Origin: Duganella sp. OV510
GTDB taxonomy: Bacteria > Pseudomonadota > Gammaproteobacteria > Burkholderiales > Burkholderiaceae_D
Assembly: GCF_900100205.1 (NCBI RefSeq)
Contig: NZ_FNEQ01000001.1
Location: 1,302,001-1,366,000, forward strand
Direction of reading: 5' to 3'
Length of the DNA: 64,000 nt
Under the pieces are notes generated by a model. The model was not told the origin of the DNA and searched no databases. It saw nothing but the letters and a program-made list of their open reading frames with translations. Both the position numbers and the translations under genes were made by a program. How positions within the stretch are numbered: position 1 is the stretch's first letter; each line of letters starts with the position of its first letter. Positions 55,512-64,000 of the stretch are shown here, piece by piece.

Positions 55512-56987
55512 GTGCTTGTTTTCCATCCGTCCCGGCGCCGCCAGCGCGGCGTGATCGCCATCCTGTGTGGCGCGACGCTGCTTGGCATGCTGGCCCTGCT
55601 CGGGCTGGCGCTGGACCTGGCGCAGCTCTACAACCGCAAGGCGGAACTACAGATACTGGCGGACGCTACCGCCCTCGCCGCCGCGCGCGAACTGAACGGC
55701 ACCGAAAGCGGCATCGCCAACGCTGTCACGGCGGCCGCAACGGCGGCCAGCAGGCTGCCTTATCGCTACAATCTGTCCACGGTGAGCTGGTCCAATGACG
55801 CCTTGCGCTTCGCCGCCACACCGGCTACGCCGGACGACGGCTGGGCCGATGTCGCCGCCGCCCAAGGCGCACCAGCGCGCATGATGTACGCCAAAATCGA
55901 TACCCGCCGGCTGGCTTCCGACCCCGGCCTGGTGGACGCGGTTTTCATGCATCTTGGCGGCAGAGGACGTGGCGCCAGCTACACCGCCGCGCGCGCGGTG
56001 GCCGGACGCGCAGCGACGCTGGTGACGCCACTGGCGATCTGCGCGCAATCGACGGCAGCAGCAGCCTCGCGCGCCAATGTCAGCGGCAATGCCAGCTTCA
56101 ACGAACTGGTGGAATTCGGCTTCCGTCGCGGCGTTGCCTACGACCTGATGAATCTGAATCCACACGGCCTGACGCCGGAAAACTTCCTCATCGATCCTTT
56201 GGCCTCGCCCGGCATGTCCGGCAACGCAGCGGACTTCGCCACCGCCGTGGTTGGCCCCTTCGTTTGCGCCGGCCAGTTGGCCATGCCGACCGTCATCGGC
56301 GGCACGCTGACCGTGCAGCGCGGCTTTCCGCTCGCCGCGCTATACCAGCACCTGAACGCGCGTTTCGACGACTACAGCGCCAATGCCTGCATGCCGGAAA
56401 CCGCGCCGCCCGACAGCAACATCAAGCCCTATCCAACGACACCGGCCTGGATGACACCGGCGCCGGCAGCGCAAACTGCGGCCAGCTGGACCAGTGGCGG
56501 CACACGCTTATGGACGCGCGCCGATCCCCTGCCCGGCGACGCCAGCAACACCGCATCACAATACGGCCTGTTGTGGGCGGGCGCCAGAGCCGTGCCCTAC
56601 TCGGCTTACGTGGCGCAGCCGGTGGAGCCTGCCGCCGGCTACAGCGTGTTCGCCACCAGCGCATGGTCCAGCCTGTACACACCCGGACCGCCAGCCGCCA
56701 GCGGCTACCCGAACAACAAGAGCACCGCCACACCATACAACCAGGCCAGCGGCAGCAATTTCCAGGCGCCCGCGCCAGCGCGCCAGCCCGGCGTCGCCAA
56801 CCGGCGCATGCTCAATGTCGCGCTGCTGGCTTGCCCGGTGCCGGCCGGCGCCACGGCCAGCGCCACCGTGCTGGGCGTGGGCCGCTTCTTCATGGCGGTG
56901 CCTGCCACCGCCAGCAGTCTGAGCGCGGAGTTTGCCGGCATCGCGCCGCCATCGTCGCTGAGCGGCGTGCCGGAGTTGCAGCCATGA
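55512..56987 (+). CDS. TadG-like pilus-assembly protein
   Basis: The 491-residue protein begins with the N-terminal Tad-like motif (RQRGVIAILCGATLLGMLALLGLALD, one membrane helix near 15-37, then LYNRKAELQILADATALAAARELNG). The rest is a large exported part of unknown fold with many Ala/Pro residues. It resembles TadG/TadE-like proteins of tight-adherence (Flp) pilus systems. The GTG start at 55512 has AGGAGAAG six bases upstream; upstream ATGs lack one. It overlaps the next gene by four bases (ATGA). No tadA/B/C or flp gene is nearby. Confidence 0.8.
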   Translation: MLVFHPSRRRQRGVIAILCGATLLGMLALLGLALDLAQLYNRKAELQILADATALAAARELNGTESGIANAVTAAATAASRLPYRYNLSTVSWSNDALRFAATPATPDDGWADVAAAQGAPARMMYAKIDTRRLASDPGLVDAVFMHLGGRGRGASYTAARAVAGRAATLVTPLAICAQSTAAAASRANVSGNASFNELVEFGFRRGVAYDLMNLNPHGLTPENFLIDPLASPGMSGNAADFATAVVGPFVCAGQLAMPTVIGGTLTVQRGFPLAALYQHLNARFDDYSANACMPETAPPDSNIKPYPTTPAWMTPAPAAQTAASWTSGGTRLWTRADPLPGDASNTASQYGLLWAGARAVPYSAYVAQPVEPAAGYSVFATSAWSSLYTPGPPAASGYPNNKSTATPYNQASGSNFQAPAPARQPGVANRRMLNVALLACPVPAGATASATVLGVGRFFMAVPATASSLSAEFAGIAPPSSLSGVPELQP

Positions 56988-57433
56988 ACAGCCGACGCCG
57001 GCAAGGCGGCGTGGTCGCGCTGGAACTGGCGCTGTCATTGCCGGTGCTGCTGTCCATGCTGGTCGTGCTGACGTTTTATGGTCGCGTCATGTATAACTAT
57101 GAAGTGGTGCAGAAGGCGGCTTGGGCTGGCGCCCGCTACCTGTCCAGCGTGCCGGCGGTGAATATGAAGAATCCCCAACTGGCGGCGCAGGAGGTGGCGC
57201 TGGCCAGCCATCTGATCGAACAGGAACTGGGCGCGCTCGCACCTGCGCCGGGCAACCTGATCGTTGCCGTCACCTGCGACGGCGTACCTTGCAGCGCGCT
57301 GTTCAACTATGTGCCGGCCATGGTTACGGTCGTCGTCATGATCGAAGTGCCGAGCGGACTGTCCGACTACGCCGGCAATCTCGGCAACATCCGCGTGCGG
57401 GCCAGCCACAATGTGCGCTATGTGGGCAACTGA
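56984..57433 (+). CDS. TadE-family protein 1
   Basis: The 149-residue protein starts with RRRQGGVVALELALSLPVLLSMLVVLTFYG, the TadE motif of a short basic lead, glycine and glutamate before one membrane helix (about 12-34). An exported beta-rich part follows, with two cysteines (TCDGVPC). TadE proteins are pseudopilin-like assembly factors. It is translationally coupled to the TadG-like gene by an ATGA overlap. Confidence 0.85.
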   Translation: MNSRRRQGGVVALELALSLPVLLSMLVVLTFYGRVMYNYEVVQKAAWAGARYLSSVPAVNMKNPQLAAQEVALASHLIEQELGALAPAPGNLIVAVTCDGVPCSALFNYVPAMVTVVVMIEVPSGLSDYAGNLGNIRVRASHNVRYVGN

Positions 57434-57998
57434 ACGCCAACGCGGCGCCACCGTGGCGGAATTCGCGCTGTGCGTGGTGATTTTTATCGGTGTGATGTTT
57501 TTCGTGCTGGAAGCGGCACGGGCGCTGTACCTGTGGAATACCTTGCAGGAGGTCACGCGACGCGCAGCTTACGCGGCGGCTGTCAGCGATTTCAGCAGCC
57601 CGGCGGTGATGAACGGCGTGCGGCAATCAGCCGTCATGCGCGACAGCGCCGGCACGTTGCTGCTGGGTGCGCCGGTCAGCGATGCGCATGTGCGCATCGA
57701 CTACCTGTCGCTGACGCGCAATGCGGATGGCAGCCTGACGCCATCTCAGATTCCGGCGGGCAGCCTGCCGGCCTGCCCGGCGCAGGCGCGCCTCAACTGC
57801 ATCAGCAATCCCTACGGCGCCAGTTGCATCCGCCTGGTGCGTGCTCGCATCTGCGCGCCGGGCACGCAAGACTGCGGCGAGGTCGCCTACCAGCCCATGT
57901 TCCCTTTGAGCGGCATCAATTTCAGCTTGCCGCAAGCCGTTACGCTGGCAAAAGCCGAGTCACTCGGCTTTCAACCGGGGAGCACGTTATGTCCATGA
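57420..57998 (+). CDS. TadE-family protein 2
   Basis: With the start at 57420 (192 residues) the protein opens MWATERQRGATVAEFALCVVIFIGVMFFVLEAARALY, a TadE motif and membrane helix. An exported part with six cysteines in pairs (PACPAQARLNC, ASCIRLVRARIC, TQDC) follows, suggesting disulfides. The ATG at 57411 is an equal candidate; neither has a clear ribosome-binding site, and both overlap the previous gene. It completes the three-gene Tad set. Confidence 0.82.
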   Translation: MWATERQRGATVAEFALCVVIFIGVMFFVLEAARALYLWNTLQEVTRRAAYAAAVSDFSSPAVMNGVRQSAVMRDSAGTLLLGAPVSDAHVRIDYLSLTRNADGSLTPSQIPAGSLPACPAQARLNCISNPYGASCIRLVRARICAPGTQDCGEVAYQPMFPLSGINFSLPQAVTLAKAESLGFQPGSTLCP

Positions 57999-58264
57999 AA
58001 TTTGACGACGAGAGGCCCGAGGCATACGCTTGGCGCATGAATATCGAAGCGTGCCTGGGGAAACTCGAAGCGGATGTCGCAGCCATCAAGCTGGATATCG
58101 CCTTTCTTAAAGCGAATAGCGCCACCAAGACCGATATCGCAGAGCTGAAAGGCGAACTGAAAGCGGCCCTCGCCGAGGCAAAGTCGTCCATCATCATATG
58201 GGTGGTGGGAGCGATCTTTGTCACGCAGCTACTGCCGTCACTGCTGAAACTGTTCGTCGGCTAG
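57989..58264 (+). CDS. Small coiled-coil protein with a C-terminal membrane helix
   Basis: The 91-residue protein has a long amphipathic helix (about 8-67, with CLGKLEADVAAIKLDIAFLKAN and TKTDIAELKGELKAALAEAK) and one membrane helix at about 70-88. It overlaps the end of TadE 2 by ten bases and has GGGGAG upstream, so it is probably part of the Tad transcript. The design matches the protein at 15694, with the order of parts similar and the tail missing. Function unknown. Confidence 0.7.
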   Translation: MSMKFDDERPEAYAWRMNIEACLGKLEADVAAIKLDIAFLKANSATKTDIAELKGELKAALAEAKSSIIIWVVGAIFVTQLLPSLLKLFVG

Positions 58265-58476
58265 TTCGGCTTGTCCGCGAGCATTTCAGAAATCGCCGTG
58301 ACCACGTGTTGCGCCTGGGTTTTGGGGATGATGATGATGCTGTCTTCGTTCCCGTCCATGCCCTGCTGGCGCAGCACGATTTCTCCGCTGCTGTTGGCGT
58401 AAATCGCCAGCGCATCCACGCGCGGCAGCACCAGCGATTCCCTTGCGGACGTACTACTCCAATCCCAATCAGCCAT
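58261..58476 (-). CDS. Small protein of unknown function
   Basis: The 71-residue protein (MADWDWSSTSARESLVLPRV then ALAIYANSSGEIVLRQQG, then SIIIIPKTQAQHVVTAISEML) has strand-strand-helix character and no signal or membrane part. I do not recognise it. Its stop codon overlaps that of the coiled-coil gene on the opposite strand by three bases. GGGGAA lies upstream of the ATG. A real gene is likely from its even amino-acid use; confidence in function is nil. Confidence 0.6.
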   Translation of the reverse strand: MADWDWSSTSARESLVLPRVDALAIYANSSGEIVLRQQGMDGNEDSIIIIPKTQAQHVVTAISEMLADKPN

Positions 58477-58510
58477 ACCGTTCCCCAGTTATTGACGAAA
58501 GAAAACATCA

Positions 58511-58547
58511 TAGCCGAAAAAGAAAAAGGCCAGCTAGTGGCTGGCCT
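58511..58547 (-). terminator. Intrinsic terminator downstream of tRNA-Pro
   Basis: An 8-bp stem (AGGCCAGC/GCTGGCCT, arms 58527-58534 and 58540-58547) is followed on the minus strand by a T-rich tail (TTTTTCTTTTT). It lies 20 bases past the 3' end of the tRNA. Confidence 0.85.
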
Positions 58548-58566
58548 AAGTCCTTGATTTGATTGT

Positions 58567-58643
<77 letters not shown>

Positions 58644-58654
58644 ACGAACAGCTA

Positions 58655-58683
58655 ATTATAGCAGCGGGTTTAAGTATTTGTCA
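58655..58683 (-). promoter_or_regulatory. Near-consensus promoter of tRNA-Pro
   Basis: On the minus strand TGACAA (58678-58683), 17 bases, then TATAAT (58655-58660). The -10 box ends 11 bases before the tRNA 5' end, so the processed leader is only a few bases long. Confidence 0.85.
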
Positions 58684-58712
58684 TGTTTGCCTGTCGCGGC
58701 TAAGATGGTGGC

Positions 58713-59537
58713 ATGCACGCATCTGATCTTGAGCGCGCCGCCGCGCTCGTCCAACAAGCCGATCTGTTGATCGCCGCCGCCGGCGCCGGCATCGGCGTGG
58801 ATTCCGGCCTGCCGGATTTTCGCGGCAACGAGGGCTTCTGGAAGGCCTATCCCGCCCTCGCCCAGGCGCGCATGGCGTTCAGCAGCGTCGCCTCGCCATC
58901 GACTTTTCATGAAGACCCGGCGCTGGCATGGGGATTCTACGGTCACCGCCTGAATCTGTACCGCGCCACCGTGCCGCACGAGGGTTTCCGCCTGCTGAAG
59001 CAATGGGGCGAGCGCATGGAACATGGCTACGGCGTTTTCACCAGCAATGTCGATGGCCAGTTCCAGCTCGCCGGCTTCGATCCGCAGCGCATTCATGAAT
59101 GCCACGGTTCCATCCACCACCTGCAATGCTTGCAACCCTGCGGCGCCGATATCTGGCGCGCGGACGCTTACAAGCCGCAAGTCGACAATTCCGCGTGCCA
59201 GCTAATGAACGCGCCGCCCACCTGCCCACATTGTGGCGGCTTGGCGCGGCCGAATATCCTGATGTTTGGTGATGGCGGCTGGATCGAACGCCGCGCCGCC
59301 GCGCAGGAAGCGCGCCTGAGCCGGCTGTTGCGGCAGGCCGAGCGTCCGCTGGTGATCGAACTGGGCGCAGGCGTGGCGATACCGTCGGTGCGCTACTTCG
59401 GCCAGTCGGTCGTCAGTCACTACAACGGCCGCATGGTGCGCATCAACCCGCGTGAACCGCAAGTCGCCAGCCCGCGCGATGTCGGGCTGGCGGCGGGATC
59501 ATTGCAAGCGTTGAGCGCAATCAACGCTTTGCTATAA
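58713..59537 (+). CDS. Sir2-family NAD-dependent deacylase homologue
   Basis: The 274-residue protein shows the sirtuin NAD motif GAGIGVDSGLPDFRG near residue 24-38, SNVDGQ where classical members have QNIDxLH, and the catalytic histidine in ECHGSIHHL. Two cysteine pairs (CLQPC and CPHC) could bind the structural zinc. A third NAD contact, VIELGAGVAIPSVR, replaces the usual GTS/VxP block. The lost LH of the second motif makes it a divergent member; activity may be deacylation, ADP-ribosylation or another NAD use. It is a single gene. Confidence 0.85.
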   Translation: MHASDLERAAALVQQADLLIAAAGAGIGVDSGLPDFRGNEGFWKAYPALAQARMAFSSVASPSTFHEDPALAWGFYGHRLNLYRATVPHEGFRLLKQWGERMEHGYGVFTSNVDGQFQLAGFDPQRIHECHGSIHHLQCLQPCGADIWRADAYKPQVDNSACQLMNAPPTCPHCGGLARPNILMFGDGGWIERRAAAQEARLSRLLRQAERPLVIELGAGVAIPSVRYFGQSVVSHYNGRMVRINPREPQVASPRDVGLAAGSLQALSAINALL

Positions 59538-59542
59538 ACGGT

Positions 59543-60250
59543 TTATACCAATTTCACCGTGATCGGCGACAGGCCGGCGACCTTGCCTTCCAGGACATTG
59601 CCGCGCACCACCGCGCCCACACCTTCCGGCGTGCCGCTGAAAATCAGGTCGCCAGGCGCCAGCGTAAAGTAGGTCGACAGGTTGGCGATGGTTTCGCTGA
59701 TTGACCAGATCAGTTGCGAGATCGACGACGACTGCTTGGTCACGCCATCCACATCCAGCTGGATGGCGGCGTTGTTGATGTCGCCCGCTTCATCAGCGCG
59801 ATGTATCAGGCCGATCGGCGCAGAAAAGTCGAACGCCTTGCCGATTTCCCATGGGCGGCCGGCGTCACGCATCTTGAATTGCAGGTCGCGGCGCGTCATG
59901 TCGAAGCCGACCGCGTAGCCGAAGATGTGCGACGCCGCATCGGCCACCGCGATATTCGCGCCGCCCTTGCCGATGGCGACCACCAGCTCACATTCATAGT
60001 GCAGGTTTTCGGTCAGCGGCGGATACGGCAGCTCCAGCACGCGGTTCGGCGCGGCCGGCACCACGGCTTGCGCGTCGCCGGGCTTGGAGAAGAAGAATGG
60101 TGGCTCGCGCGTCGGGTCGGAACCCATTTCACGCGCATGGCCGGCGTAGTTGCGGCCGACGCAGTAGACGCGGCGGACAGGGAACAAATCGGAAGTACCG
60201 GCTACCGGCAGGCCGACGATGTCGTGGGCGGGAATTACGTAGGAAGTCAT
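59543..60250 (-). CDS. Fumarylacetoacetate-hydrolase-family enzyme
   Basis: The 235-residue protein matches the FAH superfamily. Visible are VYCVGRNYAGHAREMG, PPFFFSKPGDAQAV and the metal glutamates in LHYECELVVAIGKGG. The aspartate of GYAVGFDMTRRDLQ and the C-terminal LAPGDLIFSGTPEGVGAV follow. The short form fits fumarylpyruvate or acylpyruvate hydrolases of the NagK/FAHD1 type, which cut 2,4-dioxo acids or oxaloacetate. The start at 60250 has GAGGAGC four bases upstream; an ATG eleven codons earlier lacks one. No pathway neighbours are present. Confidence 0.88.
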   Translation of the reverse strand: MTSYVIPAHDIVGLPVAGTSDLFPVRRVYCVGRNYAGHAREMGSDPTREPPFFFSKPGDAQAVVPAAPNRVLELPYPPLTENLHYECELVVAIGKGGANIAVADAASHIFGYAVGFDMTRRDLQFKMRDAGRPWEIGKAFDFSAPIGLIHRADEAGDINNAAIQLDVDGVTKQSSSISQLIWSISETIANLSTYFTLAPGDLIFSGTPEGVGAVVRGNVLEGKVAGLSPITVKLV

Positions 60251-60334
60251 GATGCTCCTCAGCTGGAAAGACACATCATGCATGGTACAACAGCGCGCGC
60301 GCCCTTGCAGCGGCGCGAAACATTAAGAGACAAA

Positions 60335-60946
60335 TCAGGTCAGCAGCAAGGCCTTCAGCGCGACCCGCCACCCTTCCACAAGGGAGTCGCGCTGCATGTC
60401 GGGACGCTGTATGGCACGGATCGACAAGCCCTGGAACAGCGACACCATGGTATCGATGCGGCCATCCAGCAAGGCGTCGTCCACAGACAGCCCGCGCTTC
60501 TCGCGCTCGCGCTTGATGATCGGGCGGAAGCGTTCCCCCACTCTGCGGTCGGCGCAACGCAGCGCCTCGGCGATCTTCGGATTGCGCGCGGCTTCGGCAA
60601 ACATCTCCAGCGGCAGATCGGTCGGCTGCGGATGAAGATGTTGTTCGATATGTTCCGGCGCACCGTCGATCATCGATTGCAGCGGATCTTCCTGGCTGTC
60701 CAGCTCACCCAGCTTGATCAGTACATCCTCGGCGTGCAGGTCGACAAACGCCATGATGATGGCGTCCTTGCTGTCGAAGTAGTTGTAGATGTGGCCCGCG
60801 CTCATGCCGGCCTCTTTCGAGATCTCCGACATGCTGGCGGCATGAAAGCCGCTACGGGCAAAACACACGGCGGCCGCCTGCAATACCTGATTGCGGCGGT
60901 TTTGCGCGCGCTCTGGGTCTGTGCGTCGTTTGACCGGGGTGTTCAT
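60335..60946 (-). CDS. TetR-family regulator, probable efflux repressor
   Basis: The 203-residue protein has the TetR helix-turn-helix at about 18-65 (VLQAAAVCFARSGFHAASMSEISKEAGMSAGHIYNYFDSKDAI) and a helical ligand domain. It lies on the same strand as, and 78 bases downstream of, the RND outer-membrane factor gene, so it may share that transcript and regulate the pump; this is inference from position. The N-terminus is basic (KRRTDPERAQNRRNQ). Confidence 0.9.
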   Translation of the reverse strand: MNTPVKRRTDPERAQNRRNQVLQAAAVCFARSGFHAASMSEISKEAGMSAGHIYNYFDSKDAIIMAFVDLHAEDVLIKLGELDSQEDPLQSMIDGAPEHIEQHLHPQPTDLPLEMFAEAARNPKIAEALRCADRRVGERFRPIIKREREKRGLSVDDALLDGRIDTMVSLFQGLSIRAIQRPDMQRDSLVEGWRVALKALLLT

Positions 60947-61024
60947 TGGTGTCCTTGGTAATGTGCCTGGGGCAGATAAAGATAGTATAGACGGCGGGCG
61001 CGAAATGGCGCCCGCCGCGCCGGA

Positions 61025-62467
61025 TCAGCCTTGCGGCTGTTGCTGTGGCAGCTCCGGCTGCCAGCCGCCGCCCAGCACCTTGTACAAGGTGACGGCGTTG
61101 CTGGTTTTTGCAAGGCGCGTGGTAATCAGGCCCTGCTGCGCGGTGTACAGCGCGCGTTGCGACACCAGCGCGTTCAGGTAGGTATCCGCACCCTGGCGAT
61201 AGCGCGCCTCGTTGATGGTGTAGCTCTTCTGCGACGCTTCCACCAGCGCGGTCTGCGACGACAGGCGCTCGTCCAGCGTGCCGCGCGTGGCCAGTGCGTC
61301 AGCCACTTCACGGAACGCGGTCTGCACCGACTTCTCGTACTGCGCCACCGAGATGTCGCGGTCAGCCTTGGCGATATTCAGGTTGGCGCGGTTGACGCCC
61401 GCGTCGAAGATCGGCAGGTTGATCTGCGGCGCGAAGCTCCAGGTCGACGAGCCAGCCTTGAACAAGCCCGACAAGGTGGTGCTGGCGCTGCCGCCGGACG
61501 CGGTCAGCGAAATGCTCGGGAAGAAGGCGGCACGCGCCACGCCGATATTGGCGTTGGCGGCGCGCAGCGCACGTTCGGCTTCCTGCACGTCCGGACGGGA
61601 ACGCAGCAGGTCCGACGGCAGGCCGGCCGGAATCGCAGCCAGCTGCGTCACCTCTTCCAGCTCGCCGGTCGGCAGCAGGTCGTCAGGCACGGCGCCGCCG
61701 ACCAGCAGCGTCAGCGCATTCAGGTCCAGCGCCACTTGCGCGGTGTAGACCGCTGCATCGTTGCGCGCGGTTTCCACGCTGGTCTGCGCATCGTACATAT
61801 CTGTGCCGGCCACCACGCCCGAGGCAAAACGCTTCCTGCTCAGGTCATAGGAGGTCTGCTGCGACTTCAGCGTTTCCTGCGCCAGCTTCAGGCGCTGCTG
61901 ATCGGCGATCAGCGTCGAATAGGCATTCGCCACTTCCGCCACCAAAGTGATCTGCTGCGTGCGGCGCGCTTCCTCGGTGCCGAGGTAAGTCTGCAGGCCG
62001 GCTTCCGACTGGTTGCGCACCTTGCCGAAGAAGTCCAGCTCATACGAGGACATCACCAGGCCGCCGGTGTACTGGCGGCTGATGGCGGCTTCGCCGGTGC
62101 CGGTCATGGTCGACGGCGTGCGCGTGGCGGTCTGGTTGACATTGGCCGACAGCTTCGGCAGCAGCGCCGCCGAATCGATGTTGTACTGCGCCTTGGCCTT
62201 CTCGATGTTCAGCACCGATACGCGCAGGTCGCGGTTGTTGGCCAGCGCCAGCTCGATCACCTGGCGCAGTTTGGCGTCAGCGAAGTATTCGCGCCACAGG
62301 ATTTGCGACACCGGCTTGGCGTCAGCGGCCGCCGGCGGCACGCCCTTGTAGGCGTCGCCGTTCGGGAAAGCCTGCGGCACCGGTTGCGCCGGGCGTTCGT
62401 ACACCGGCGCCAGGCTGCAACCGGCCAACATCGCCAGCGCCGCCATCGTCATCAAAGATTTTTTCAT
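61025..62467 (-). CDS. Outer-membrane factor of an RND efflux pump (OprM/NodT family)
   Basis: The 480-residue lipoprotein has a signal with lipobox (LAGC, Cys17) and the duplicated helical and beta-barrel repeats of the TolC/OprM family: residues 60-260 (WREYFADAKLRQVIELALANNRDL) and 270-460 (LLRSRPDVQEAERALRAANANIGVARAAFFPSI, and a RYRQGADTYLNAL end). It forms the exit channel for the pump whose inner part lies just upstream, one base away. Confidence 0.93.
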   Translation of the reverse strand: MKKSLMTMAALAMLAGCSLAPVYERPAQPVPQAFPNGDAYKGVPPAAADAKPVSQILWREYFADAKLRQVIELALANNRDLRVSVLNIEKAKAQYNIDSAALLPKLSANVNQTATRTPSTMTGTGEAAISRQYTGGLVMSSYELDFFGKVRNQSEAGLQTYLGTEEARRTQQITLVAEVANAYSTLIADQQRLKLAQETLKSQQTSYDLSRKRFASGVVAGTDMYDAQTSVETARNDAAVYTAQVALDLNALTLLVGGAVPDDLLPTGELEEVTQLAAIPAGLPSDLLRSRPDVQEAERALRAANANIGVARAAFFPSISLTASGGSASTTLSGLFKAGSSTWSFAPQINLPIFDAGVNRANLNIAKADRDISVAQYEKSVQTAFREVADALATRGTLDERLSSQTALVEASQKSYTINEARYRQGADTYLNALVSQRALYTAQQGLITTRLAKTSNAVTLYKVLGGGWQPELPQQQPQG

Positions 62468-62468
62468 A

Positions 62469-64000
62469 TTAATGCACCTCTACAGCGGTTTCCGGAGCGG
62501 CCGGCTTCTTCGGAGTGAAGTAGCCACGCACCAGCACAAAGAACAGCGGCACGAAGAAGATGCCCAGGAAGGTCGCAGTCAGCATGCCGCCCAACACGCC
62601 CACGCCGATGGCGTTCTGGCTGCCGGAACCGGCGCCGCTGCTGATTGCCAGCGGCAGCACGCCCAGGCCGAACGCGATCGACGTCATCAGGATCGGACGC
62701 AGACGCAGCTTGACTGCGTGCAGCGTGGCCTTCTTCAGGTCCTCGCCCTTGTCCTGCAATTCCTTGGCAAACTCCACGATCAGAATCGCATTCTTCGCCG
62801 ACAGGCCAATCACGGTCAGCAGGCCGACCTGGAAGTAGACGTCGTTCGACAGCTTGAACAGCATGGTGGCCAGCACCGTACCGATCACACCCAGCGGCAC
62901 CACCAGCAGCACCGAGAACGGCACCGACCAGCTTTCATACAGCGCGGCCAGGCACAGGAACACGATCAGGATCGAGATCGCATACAGCTGCGTGGTCTGC
63001 GAGCCGGAGTCGCGTTCTTCGGTCGACAGGCCGGTCCACTCGTAGCCGATACCTGGCGGCAGTTTTTCCGCCAGCTTTTCGATTTCCGCCATGGCGGCGC
63101 CCGAGCTCTGGCCCGGCGCAGGCGCGCCCAGGATCTCGGTCGACGGCAGGCCGTTGTAGCGCTCCAGGCGCGGCGAGGCGTAGATCCACTTGCCGGTCGA
63201 GAAGGCCGAGAATGGCACCATCTCGCCGTCGGTGTTACGTACGAACCACTTGTTCAGGTCTTCCGGCGTCATGCGGGCTTCCGGCGCACCTTGCAGGTAC
63301 ACCTTCTTCACGCGGCCACGATCAACGAAGTCGTTGACGTACGAGCTGCCCCAGGCGGTGCTCAGCACCTTGTTCACATCATCCACCTTCAGGCCCAAAG
63401 CGATGGCCTTCTGCTGGTCGACAGTGATCTTGTACTGCGGCGTATCTTCCATGCCGTTCGGACGCACGCCGACCAGCACCTTGCTCTGCGAGGCCATGCC
63501 CAGCATCTGGTTACGCGCAGCCATCAGCGCATCGTGACCGACGCCGCCGATATCCTGCAGCTGCAAGTCGAAGCCGGAGGCGTTACCCAGTTCCAGCACG
63601 GCTGGTGGCGCGAAGGCGAACACCATCGCATCCTTGATCTGCATCAGCGCGCCCATCGCGCGGCCGGCAATCGCGCTGACGCGATTATCCTTGCCCGGAC
63701 GCTCGGACCAGTCCTTCATGCGGACGAAGGCGATGCCGCTGTTCTGGCCATTACCCGCGAAGCTGAAGCCGGCCACCGCGAATACCGAAGCGACGTTGTT
63801 CTTCTCGTTGACCAGGAAGTGGTTTTCCACTTTCTCGATCACCTTCAGCGTACGCTCTTGCGTAGCGCCGGTCGGCAGCTGGATCTGCGAGAACAGCACG
63901 CCCTGGTCTTCTTCCGGCAGGAAGGAAGTCGGCAGGCGCACGAAGGCCAGGCCCATCACCACCAGGATGGCGGCGTAGATGATCAGCGAACGGCCGCTGC
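62469..64000 (-). CDS. RND multidrug efflux permease (AcrB/MexB type), partial
   Basis: The reading frame runs off the window at base 64000; 510 residues of the C-terminal half are seen and the gene's start lies outside. Visible features are [22 protein letters not shown] at the start of the second periplasmic half, and the drug-porter strands [11 protein letters not shown] and [14 protein letters not shown]. The transmembrane block begins near [22 protein letters not shown] blocks then follow: [36 protein letters not shown] and [18 protein letters not shown]. Such pumps export drugs and solvents with proton drive. The adaptor gene should lie further upstream, beyond the window. Confidence 0.93.
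   Translation of the reverse strand, partial: SGRSLIIYAAILVVMGLAFVRLPTSFLPEEDQGVLFSQIQLPTGATQERTLKVIEKVENHFLVNEKNNVASVFAVAGFSFAGNGQNSGIAFVRMKDWSERPGKDNRVSAIAGRAMGALMQIKDAMVFAFAPPAVLELGNASGFDLQLQDIGGVGHDALMAARNQMLGMASQSKVLVGVRPNGMEDTPQYKITVDQQKAIALGLKVDDVNKVLSTAWGSSYVNDFVDRGRVKKVYLQGAPEARMTPEDLNKWFVRNTDGEMVPFSAFSTGKWIYASPRLERYNGLPSTEILGAPAPGQSSGAAMAEIEKLAEKLPPGIGYEWTGLSTEERDSGSQTTQLYAISILIVFLCLAALYESWSVPFSVLLVVPLGVIGTVLATMLFKLSNDVYFQVGLLTVIGLSAKNAILIVEFAKELQDKGEDLKKATLHAVKLRLRPILMTSIAFGLGVLPLAISSGAGSGSQNAIGVGVLGGMLTATFLGIFFVPLFFVLVRGYFTPKKPAAPETAVEVH

Overview
The window is a 64 kb stretch of a GC-rich betaproteobacterial chromosome, most probably Oxalobacteraceae (Duganella/Massilia/Janthinobacterium type). 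This placement is an inference. It rests on the gene order sdhCDAB-sdhE-gltA next to a GntR gene and a divergent mdh, a DUF2863 protein, paired cyanophycin synthetase genes, and the protein sequences in general. I saw no rRNA, insertion sequence, prophage or CRISPR array. There is one tRNA, Pro-GGG. Genes are densely packed and no gap between genes exceeds about 300 bases.

Layout. 1-2.6 kb: a membrane protein, a PilZ protein, a small unknown protein behind a structured leader, and an exported thioredoxin-like protein. 2.6-14.3 kb: a TCA-cycle block. gltA, sdhE and sdhBADC lie on the minus strand with a HutC-type GntR regulator; mdh, a citrate-lyase-like gene, an MliC-like secreted protein and acnA lie on the plus strand. 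A 16-bp perfect palindrome sits between gntR and mdh. 14.4-22.7 kb: DUF2863, a coiled-coil membrane protein, a CYTH phosphatase, an M14 carboxypeptidase, a succinyl-CoA:acetate-type CoA-transferase with a divergent LysR, a patatin phospholipase, and a catalase with an OxyR-like half-operator.

23-35.6 kb is the most unusual region. It holds a cytoplasmic homologue of the desulfinase DszB with its Cys/His/Arg catalytic set intact, and three luciferase-like (SsuD-type) flavin monooxygenases. It also has a complete dipeptide-type ABC importer with a fused double ATPase, and a TonB-dependent receptor. Two convergent transcription units and the receptor gene share a 15-bp inverted-repeat motif in their upstream regions. 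I read this as an uptake-and-desulfurization system for an unknown organosulfur compound.

35.8-43.5 kb: a cyanophycin module. It comprises a CphA1-type synthetase, a shorter second synthetase whose Mur-type P-loop has lost its lysine, and a divergent ABC exporter with a zinc ribbon plus a DUF1854 protein. 44-54.9 kb: oleate hydratase, then a beta-glucan utilization locus. The latter has GH5, GH1, GH3 and a GluP-type sugar transporter in one operon, and a LacI regulator with an orphan sugar-binding protein in another. Both operons carry the same LacI-type operator. 55-64 kb: a VOC protein, a three-gene TadG/TadE/TadE set, small proteins, tRNA-Pro with a near-consensus promoter, a Sir2 protein, an FAH-family hydrolase, a TetR regulator, and the outer-membrane and (truncated by the window edge) inner-membrane parts of an RND efflux pump.
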